Assembly: GCA_043806395.1 (NCBI GenBank)
Contig: JAZDHC010000053.1
Span: 1 to 5,565, forward strand
DNA from: CG2-30-40-21 sp043806395
GTDB taxonomy: Bacteria > UBA9089 > CG2-30-40-21
Length of the DNA stretch: 5,565 nt
Direction: 5' to 3'
How positions within the stretch are numbered: position 1 is the first letter of the stretch; each line of letters begins with the position of its first letter. Shown piece by piece: positions 5,449 through 5,565 of the stretch. A program made the position numbers and the translations under genes. The notes beneath the pieces are model-generated. The model worked only from the letters and a program-made list of their open reading frames with translations. It ran no database searches and had not been told where the DNA came from.

Positions 5449-5565
5449 TTGTGATTTTGAGTATTAACTTAAAAATAGCAAGTTGTCAGTTTCAGGATTA
5501 AAATTATCCAAAAAATCGTTAAAGGAAGCAAAAATAAGATTTTGGCTTTTGAGGATATAGAGGGG

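Larger units (their letters stand above)
5281..5565. other. Gene-free region after tssE
   Basis: No coding region is supported here on either strand. It holds the repeat at 5302-5358, T-rich stretches at 5368-5396, the sigma54 promoter at 5435-5448, and a short imperfect palindrome GGAT-N7-ATCC at 5495-5509. From 5461 to the end there is no ATG. The last bases AGGGG (5561-5565) may be part of a ribosome binding site for a gene starting just beyond the window, which would give the sigma54 transcript a leader of at least 105 nt. Confidence 0.5.

Overview
This window is the sheath, tube and baseplate part of a type VI secretion system (T6SS) locus from an A+T-rich, Gram-negative-type (diderm) bacterium. 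Two families of short intergenic repeats (CACNAAGR units at 22-103 and an ACCGCAGAG-type repeat at 5302-5321) resemble repeats I associate with anammox Planctomycetota (Brocadiales) and some delta-proteobacterial genomes. That lineage guess is from memory and weak. The T6SS assignment itself is secure.

Layout. 1-152 holds no gene but carries a long imperfect hairpin of CAC-AAG octamers. 153-1964 on the minus strand is a 603-residue protein in which a TssB (small sheath subunit) domain is joined by a Ser/Pro/Ala linker to a TssC (large sheath subunit) domain. 1965-2150 is a divergent intergenic region with a sigma70-type promoter on each strand, both with exactly 17-bp spacers. On the plus strand follow tssB (2151-2651), tssC (2684-4171) and hcp/tssD (4268-4741), each with a good Shine-Dalgarno sequence. 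A strong intrinsic terminator (4748-4797) closes that unit. tssE (4897-5280), a gp25-like baseplate wedge protein, follows behind its own candidate promoter. 5281-5565 has no gene, but holds a second repeat and a near-consensus sigma54 (-24/-12) promoter at 5435-5448 pointing out of the window, probably at the next T6SS genes.

How the parts work together. TssB and TssC normally form separate chains that intertwine into the contractile sheath. Hcp hexamers stack as the inner tube, and TssE links the sheath to the baseplate. A complete tssB-tssC pair therefore already exists here.

The unusual element is the divergently transcribed extra copy, which is a natural single-chain TssB-TssC fusion. 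It keeps the core of the sheath fold and a helix resembling the ClpV-binding helix of TssC. It has diverged at several of the most conserved TssC loops, such as the IRGP-x-x-GG segment. I propose that it is a specialised accessory sheath subunit (cap, base ring, alternative sheath or modulator), not a duplicate housekeeping gene; this is inference.
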